9,631 nucleotides of DNA from assembly GCA_013003335.1 (NCBI GenBank), contig JABDJT010000192.1:1-9631 (forward strand), given 5' to 3'. Source of the DNA: Verrucomicrobiales bacterium (GTDB taxonomy: Bacteria > Verrucomicrobiota > Verrucomicrobiia > Verrucomicrobiales > DEV007). A program made the translations under genes and the position numbers. The notes under the pieces are model-generated. The model was not told the DNA's origin. It did not search any database and saw only the letters and a list, made by a program, of their open reading frames with translations. Below, in pieces: positions 5,560 through 9,631 of this stretch (the first letter of the stretch is position 1; each line of letters opens with the position of its first letter).

Positions 5560-7692
5560 CTATTTTTTTGGCTTCAAATACCCGACTCCGTAATCATCCG
5601 GCAGAGGCGTCACGAAATTCTCTTCCGCCCAGACATCCCACTTCGTGGACAACTTTTTGACCAGCCCCGGATTTTCCGCGGCCAGATTTTTCATCTCCGT
5701 CCGCAACTCGGAAAAATCGTACAGCTCCCACGGCTGATCCTTCTGCGCCACGAGCTTCCAGTTTCCTTCGCGAATCGCCCGGTGGCTTTCGTGTTCGAAA
5801 AAGAGGGTTCGGTTCGGCGCGGCTTCCGAGAAAAAGCTTTCGCCGGCGGGTGGCAACGTTTCGTCGTGCGTCGTCACCCCGGCGATCTGGGCGAAAGTCG
5901 GCAGCAAATCGATGATGTGTCGCGGGGTGCGATCGAATGTTCCAGCCGTTTCGGAATCAACCATTGAGGGCCAGTGAACGATGCAGGGCGAGTTGATGCC
6001 GCCCTCGTGATTGAAGTGCTTGTAGAGCCGCCACGGGGTATTTGCCGCGTTCGCCCAGCCGGAGCCGACGCTGTGAAACGTGCCCGGCCCGCCCATTTTA
6101 TCGAGATCGTCGCCGGTAAACAAAATATTCTGGTTGCTCGATTTGATGTCGAATCCGTGCGGATCCCATTCCGCGCAGGCACCGTTATCCGAGGTGAAAA
6201 TGATGAGCGTGTTTTCCCACTCGTCTTTCGTCTTCAAATCCGCCACGACCCGCCCGATCTGCTGATCCATCCGGTCAATCATTGCCGCGTAGATCGCCAT
6301 TCGTCGCGCCAGGTCGATCCGGCGTTCCTCCGGCAGGCTGTCCCAGGCCGGATTTTTGCCTGATTCCGTTTCGCCGTAATTCCACCAGCCGGATCGTGGC
6401 GGTAGCACGGTTTCCGAGGCGACCAGCCCCTTCGATTTCATCCGCACCAGCCGCTCGTCGCGCAGCTTGTCCCAGCCGCCGTGATACCGATCCGCATATT
6501 TCGCGATTTCCTCTTTCGGCGCATGCAGCGGAAAATGCGGGGCGTGGTAGGCGAGATACAAAAACCACGGCTGATCCGGCGTCTCGCGAGCGAGTTTCAG
6601 AAAATCGAGGGCGTGATCTGTGACGGCATCCGTCGCGTAAAATTCGCCCTCCGGGTATTTGCGGGTCGGCGCGCCGTCCGGTTTGCGGATCAGGTGGTCG
6701 GCGTCAAAAAATCGCTTCGCGCTGACGAGTGTGCCGTAAAACTGTTCGAAGCCGTGCTTCGTCGGATCGTCCGTGCCGAGATGCCATTTTCCCGAAATGA
6801 AGGATCGGTAACCGGCCGGTTCCAGGACTTGCGCGATCGTTTTGGCGTCCTTGGAGACCGAGCCCGAATACCCTTTGCGGCCGATGTCCTGCGTCATGTG
6901 GCCAAGTCCGACCCGGTGTGGATATTGCCCCGTCAAAATCGATGCGCGGGAAGGGCAGCAGCGTCCCGTGTTGTAAAATTGCGTCATGCGGACTCCGTTT
7001 TCGGCGAGGGAATCCAGCACCGGCGTAGCGATTTCGCCGCCGAAACAACCGAGGTCCGAGTAACCGAGGTCGTCGCAAACAATCAGCAGGATGTTCGGTT
7101 TTTCTTTTGGGAAGTCCGGCTGCTTCAGAAACTGTACGGCATCCGCGATCGCCACTTTTCCGTCGGCCGTGCCGTCGTTGGAAATGATCACGGCTCCCGA
7201 CTTCCCGACTTCAAACTCGAACACCCCGAGCGATCGGAACAGGCGCCCGTGAGTCGGCGTTTGCTGCTGATTGATCCGGATCGTGGTTTCCCCATTCGCA
7301 TGGCGGATCGTGACTGGCGTGTTGGTGGCGCGGCGCACGTTGTAACAATGCGACACCCGCACTTCATAACGGCCCGCCTCGGGAAAATCTGGTTTCCAGG
7401 TCACGGATTTTTCGCCCTTGCCGGATTTCATGTCGTGCAGATATCCGATCCCTACGTAGGGCGGTGTGTGGGTCGAATATTGCCAATCGCCCTTCAATTC
7501 CGCCTCCGTTTCATCCAGGACGATTCCCGGCAGAAAAGCCGGATTTTCCACGATGAACGGCACATTTTCCGGTACATCGACTTCCCCGGGCGGATGTTGA
7601 TTTGGTTTCGCCTCCGGGTGCGGCGTGATCGGGGCCGGGTTCCCGAGGGCAATCGCGGGGAGAAGGAAAACGAGGAAAAATCGGGGATTCAT
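5560..7692 (-). CDS. Golvesin-like domain / type I sulfatase fusion, secreted
   Basis: The protein is 710 aa. A signal peptide (MNPRFFLVFLLPAIALG) is followed by a beta-sandwich at about 55-190 resembling the golvesin C-terminal / xanthan-lyase CBM-like domain (IVLDETEA, KGDWQYS, GYLHDM, AGRYEVRVSHCY, VAIADAVQFL). A complete type I sulfatase domain then runs from about 198. It shows metal ligands in CDDLGYSD (D207, D208), the maturation motif C245-C-P-S-R249, in which Cys245 would be oxidised to formylglycine, GKWHLG (K302, H304), the AYHAPHFP histidines, and TSDNG (D502, N503). All expected active-site residues are present, so it should hydrolyse sulfate esters, probably on a polysaccharide, in the periplasm or outside the cell. 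No maturation enzyme is in the window. It is the first gene of the leftward operon with the DUF6807 gene. Substrate unknown. Confidence 0.93.
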   Translation of the reverse strand: MNPRFFLVFLLPAIALGNPAPITPHPEAKPNQHPPGEVDVPENVPFIVENPAFLPGIVLDETEAELKGDWQYSTHTPPYVGIGYLHDMKSGKGEKSVTWKPDFPEAGRYEVRVSHCYNVRRATNTPVTIRHANGETTIRINQQQTPTHGRLFRSLGVFEFEVGKSGAVIISNDGTADGKVAIADAVQFLKQPDFPKEKPNILLIVCDDLGYSDLGCFGGEIATPVLDSLAENGVRMTQFYNTGRCCPSRASILTGQYPHRVGLGHMTQDIGRKGYSGSVSKDAKTIAQVLEPAGYRSFISGKWHLGTDDPTKHGFEQFYGTLVSAKRFFDADHLIRKPDGAPTRKYPEGEFYATDAVTDHALDFLKLARETPDQPWFLYLAYHAPHFPLHAPKEEIAKYADRYHGGWDKLRDERLVRMKSKGLVASETVLPPRSGWWNYGETESGKNPAWDSLPEERRIDLARRMAIYAAMIDRMDQQIGRVVADLKTKDEWENTLIIFTSDNGACAEWDPHGFDIKSSNQNILFTGDDLDKMGGPGTFHSVGSGWANAANTPWRLYKHFNHEGGINSPCIVHWPSMVDSETAGTFDRTPRHIIDLLPTFAQIAGVTTHDETLPPAGESFFSEAAPNRTLFFEHESHRAIREGNWKLVAQKDQPWELYDFSELRTEMKNLAAENPGLVKKLSTKWDVWAEENFVTPLPDDYGVGYLKPKK

Positions 7693-7699
7693 CGGCGCG

Positions 7700-7705
7700 A
7701 TTGTA
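7700..7705 (-). promoter_or_regulatory. Possible -10 element for the sulfatase operon
   Basis: The minus strand reads TACAAT only 7 nt before the sulfatase ATG, one mismatch from TATAAT. No good -35 lies 16-18 bp upstream. If used, the mRNA would be leaderless or nearly so. This is a weak call. Confidence 0.25.
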
Positions 7706-7747
7706 GCAAGCCGATTCCCGAAGAAACGGAAAAAAGCATTTCCCGAT

Positions 7748-7787
7748 CGAACAGGGTATGTTCGCCAAACGAACCCTGTTGGTTCGT
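7748..7787 (+). repeat. Palindromic intergenic element, copy B
   Basis: This lies in the 117-bp divergent gap between the sulfatase and rlmH genes. It aligns with the element at 1076-1120; the shared right end is CCTGTTGGTTCGT here and CTTGTTGATTCGT there. It contains nested inverted repeats. CGAACA/TGTTCG (7748-7753, 7759-7764) and ACGAACC/GGTTCGT (7769-7775, 7781-7787) form two adjacent hairpins, and AACAGGGT/ACCCTGTT (7750-7757, 7773-7780) forms a longer alternative one. It sits 22 bp before the rlmH start and shares the same orientation towards its downstream gene as copy A. Role unknown. Confidence 0.6.
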
Positions 7788-7809
7788 GCGGGCCGTGCTA
7801 TTTTCCCGC

Positions 7810-8250
7810 GTGAAATGGAAACTCATCGTGGTCGGAAAACCGGCGCTGGCGTTCGCGAAATCGGGCGTGGAGGAATATTTGAAGCGACTGAGACGCTACG
7901 CGACGGTCGAAATTGAGACGATCCGCGAATCGGGGCCGGAGGAAAACGGGCGTCGACAGCTGCAACTTAGTGAGAGCTGTATTCGAATTGTTCTGGATGA
8001 GCGTGGGAAGGGGCTGACGACAGCAGATCTCGTCAAAAAGGTCGAAGAGTGGCAGATGGATGGCTCGGTGAAACGAGTCGCGATTTTGATCGGCGGAGCG
8101 GACGGGCACACGGAAGAAACGCGTGCGGCGGCTGATTTGCTGCTGAAACTGAGCGATTTCACGTTGCAACACGAACTGGCACTGGTGGCGCTGCTGGAAC
8201 AGATTTACCGCGTGCATACTGTCCTGAAAAGCGAACCGTATCACCGATGA
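7810..8250 (+). CDS. rlmH: 23S rRNA (pseudouridine1915-N3)-methyltransferase RlmH
   Basis: From a GTG at 7810 the product is 146 aa. This start is chosen because the conserved opening strand KWKLIVVGK begins there; no in-frame ATG is nearby and the frame upstream is antisense to the sulfatase gene. RlmH is a small SPOUT methyltransferase that uses S-adenosylmethionine to methylate pseudouridine 1915 in helix 69 of 23S rRNA. Family landmarks are VLDERGKGLT (61-70), the SAM-binding loop LIGGADGH (93-100) and the C-terminal QIYRVHTVLKSEPYHR. The protein is about 10 residues shorter than the usual 155-160, mainly in the region between residues 40 and 58, where the helix before the LDERGK strand is reduced. 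The ATGA overlap with the next gene indicates translational coupling. Confidence 0.93.
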   Translation: MKWKLIVVGKPALAFAKSGVEEYLKRLRRYATVEIETIRESGPEENGRRQLQLSESCIRIVLDERGKGLTTADLVKKVEEWQMDGSVKRVAILIGGADGHTEETRAAADLLLKLSDFTLQHELALVALLEQIYRVHTVLKSEPYHR

Positions 8251-8864
8251 TTCCCCTGCTGGAACTGCTCGCAATTCTGTCGACTGCTTCGTATGGGGTC
8301 CTGTTGGCACGACGTCAGCAGATGGATTTCATCGGCGTGTTTTCGATTGCGTTGATCGTGGCATTCGGCGGAGGCACCCTGAGGGATCTTTTGCTCGATC
8401 GGCACCCGATTTTCTGGGTCGGGCAATGGCATTACCCGGTCATCGTTTTCGCCGTCGCGATCGTGACATCGCTGTTTCGAAAAATTCCCGCCAAGGTCGA
8501 GAAATACCTGCACGTACCGGATGCCCTCGGGCTTGGTTTTTACTCGATCCTGGGTGCCGGATTCGCTCTGGAGGAAGGGACGTCGTGGTTCGTTGCGGCG
8601 CTGCTTGGAGTGGTGACCGGGATTTTTGGCGGAATTTTTGGAGACGTGATCTGCAACCGCATCCCTAGCGTGTTCCGGCCGGCAACGCGGTTGTACGCGA
8701 CCTGTTCTTTCGTTGGCTGCTGGGTGTTCCTGCTGCTGCGGAAAGTCGAGCCGCTGCCGGAATCGGTCGCCCTTTGGTCCGGCGTCGTGGTGATCGTGGC
8801 GCTGAGATTGCTGGCCCTGAAACGGGACTGGCGACTTCCCGGCCATGAGCCTCCAGTGGAGTGA
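8247..8864 (+). CDS. TRIC-type cation channel / UPF0126 membrane protein (YicG/YadS family)
   Basis: The 205-aa protein is very hydrophobic, with about seven predicted membrane segments made of two repeats. Repeat 1 carries the family signature AFGGGTLRDLLLDRHPIFW (39-57). Repeat 2 (about 91-165) carries PDALGLGFYSILGAG and GVVTGIFGGIFGDVICNRIP. Family members form trimeric membrane channels, with potassium permeation shown for some prokaryotic homologues; the substrate here is not known. In repeat 2 the usual Arg-Asp pair is Gly-Asp (G132-D133). The start ATG overlaps the rlmH stop (ATGA), so the two are co-transcribed. It converges on the prepilin peptidase gene with only 3 bp between the stop codons and no obvious terminator. 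Confidence 0.88.
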   Translation: MIPLLELLAILSTASYGVLLARRQQMDFIGVFSIALIVAFGGGTLRDLLLDRHPIFWVGQWHYPVIVFAVAIVTSLFRKIPAKVEKYLHVPDALGLGFYSILGAGFALEEGTSWFVAALLGVVTGIFGGIFGDVICNRIPSVFRPATRLYATCSFVGCWVFLLLRKVEPLPESVALWSGVVVIVALRLLALKRDWRLPGHEPPVE

Positions 8865-8867
8865 AGA

Positions 8868-9631
8868 TTACCCCGTCCAGCCGGAGCGGAGCAGATTCAT
8901 ATACCAGTTCCAAATCGCATCGCCGCTGAAAATCCACACGAAGGCTCCGAGCGCGAGATACGGACCGAAGGGGAGGGGACGCGACCACTTTTCGCCGCCG
9001 ACCCATTTTTGCAGAAGCCCGATAATTGCGCCGCCAATCGACGCGGCGAACACGGTGAAAATGACCGCTTCCCAGCCGAGAAACGCACCGATCATGGCGA
9101 TGAATTTCACATCTCCAAAACCCATCGCTTCGCGGGGGACCACGGCGCTGGTGCATTGACCGGAGACGTTTTTCACGTCCTCAAGCTTCAGCCGTTCGCT
9201 GTTCACTTCAATCCAGTCCTCAAACACCTCGAAAGTTTCCACTTTGCGCGCTTCGTCGTTGATTTTCAATTCGGTCAATTCGACCTGCAGCTTGTCGCCT
9301 TTCCGGTAAAAAACCTCCATCCAGTCATATTCGTCCTCACCGATCCGGATCTTGGGATTGTCCTCGGGATCAGGCTGGGAGATCGAAAAATCCATCGGCT
9401 CTTCCGATTCGTGGCGGATCCGGCCGAACATCAGTTTTCCCGCCCGGACAATCAGCCACAGCAGCACGAATCCACCGGCGGCACCGAGCGCGCCCATCGC
9501 GAGGCCTTCGAAATGCGAGGTTTTGTCGTGGAGTTTTGGAAATGCCACGCTGGCGATCAGGCCGGCCACGACTCCGCCGAGCGTGATGGAATCCGGAATG
9601 ATGAAATGATCGAAATCGATGTAGGTCGCCG
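8868..9631 (-). CDS. Prepilin peptidase (A24 family), 5' end cut by window edge
   Basis: The reading frame is open to the right edge, so the true start lies outside; 253 residues are visible. The GTG at 9569 is only an internal valine, because the conserved motif lies before it. The first visible residues, ATYIDFDHFIIPDSIT, contain the first catalytic-Asp motif (Asp at 9615-9617). MGFGDVKFIAMIGAFLGW contains the second (Asp at 9111-9113), and PFGPYLALGA near the end is also typical. These enzymes cleave the leader peptide of type IV pilins and type II secretion pseudopilins at the inner membrane. The N-terminal methyltransferase/zinc region is not in the window. The two aspartates are 168 residues apart, against roughly 60-65 in classical enzymes such as PilD or TcpJ. 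A charged, hydrophilic insertion of about 100 residues (roughly 9126-9422) sits just before GFGDVK. Confidence 0.9.
   Translation of the reverse strand, partial: ATYIDFDHFIIPDSITLGGVVAGLIASVAFPKLHDKTSHFEGLAMGALGAAGGFVLLWLIVRAGKLMFGRIRHESEEPMDFSISQPDPEDNPKIRIGEDEYDWMEVFYRKGDKLQVELTELKINDEARKVETFEVFEDWIEVNSERLKLEDVKNVSGQCTSAVVPREAMGFGDVKFIAMIGAFLGWEAVIFTVFAASIGGAIIGLLQKWVGGEKWSRPLPFGPYLALGAFVWIFSGDAIWNWYMNLLRSGWTG

Noticed and set aside
5563..5569. Run of seven T after the 5522-5555 hairpin on the plus strand, resembling a terminator
   Set aside because: The T-run encodes the C-terminal Lys-Lys and stop of the minus-strand sulfatase, and no plus-strand gene leads into it.
6481..7809. N-terminal extension of the rlmH frame to an upstream ATG, giving a 589-aa protein
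   Set aside because: The extension is antisense to the sulfatase and crosses the divergent intergenic region. RlmH homology begins exactly at the GTG at 7810.

Overview
The window comes from a bacterial chromosome of moderately high G+C. The gene content suggests the PVC group, most likely Verrucomicrobiota. Pointers to this are a secreted type I sulfatase fused to a golvesin-like domain, a DUF6807 ('PmoA-like') secreted protein, an AlgJ/AlgX-like lipoprotein, a beta-propeller/LamG lipoprotein, and starts without Shine-Dalgarno sequences. This taxonomic call is inference from protein types; there is no rRNA or other decisive marker here.

Layout, left to right. (1) 49-1008 (+): a DUF533/TerB-like protein with a long Gly/Leu/Gln repeat region, followed by a perfect intrinsic terminator at 1025-1062. 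(2) 1063-1205: an intergenic region with an 11-bp perfect inverted repeat. (3) 1206-4494 (+): two lipoprotein genes 19 bp apart, probably one operon. The first is a beta-propeller/LamG protein and the second an SGNH-type polysaccharide O-acetyltransferase-like protein. (4) 4515-7692 (-): a convergent two-gene operon read leftward, with the golvesin-sulfatase fusion first and the DUF6807 protein second. It ends in a terminator-like hairpin at the convergent junction. (5) 7693-7809: a divergent intergenic region carrying a second, diverged copy of the palindromic element seen at 1076-1120. (6) 7810-8864 (+): rlmH (23S rRNA pseudouridine methyltransferase) and a TRIC/UPF0126 membrane channel gene overlapping by 4 bp. 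(7) 8868-9631 (-): a prepilin peptidase running off the right edge, with an unusually large hydrophilic insertion between its two catalytic aspartates.

Working together: the sulfatase, DUF6807 protein and the two lipoproteins all carry export signals and fit the periplasm or cell surface. This is consistent with handling sulfated or acetylated polysaccharide, either taken up or made by the cell. The rlmH and channel genes are housekeeping. The prepilin peptidase belongs to type IV pilus or type II secretion biogenesis. No tRNA, rRNA, CRISPR array, transposase or phage gene is visible, and no gene-free stretch exceeds 200 bp. The best candidates for something undescribed are the lipoprotein pair, the repeated palindromic intergenic element, and the insertion in the prepilin peptidase.
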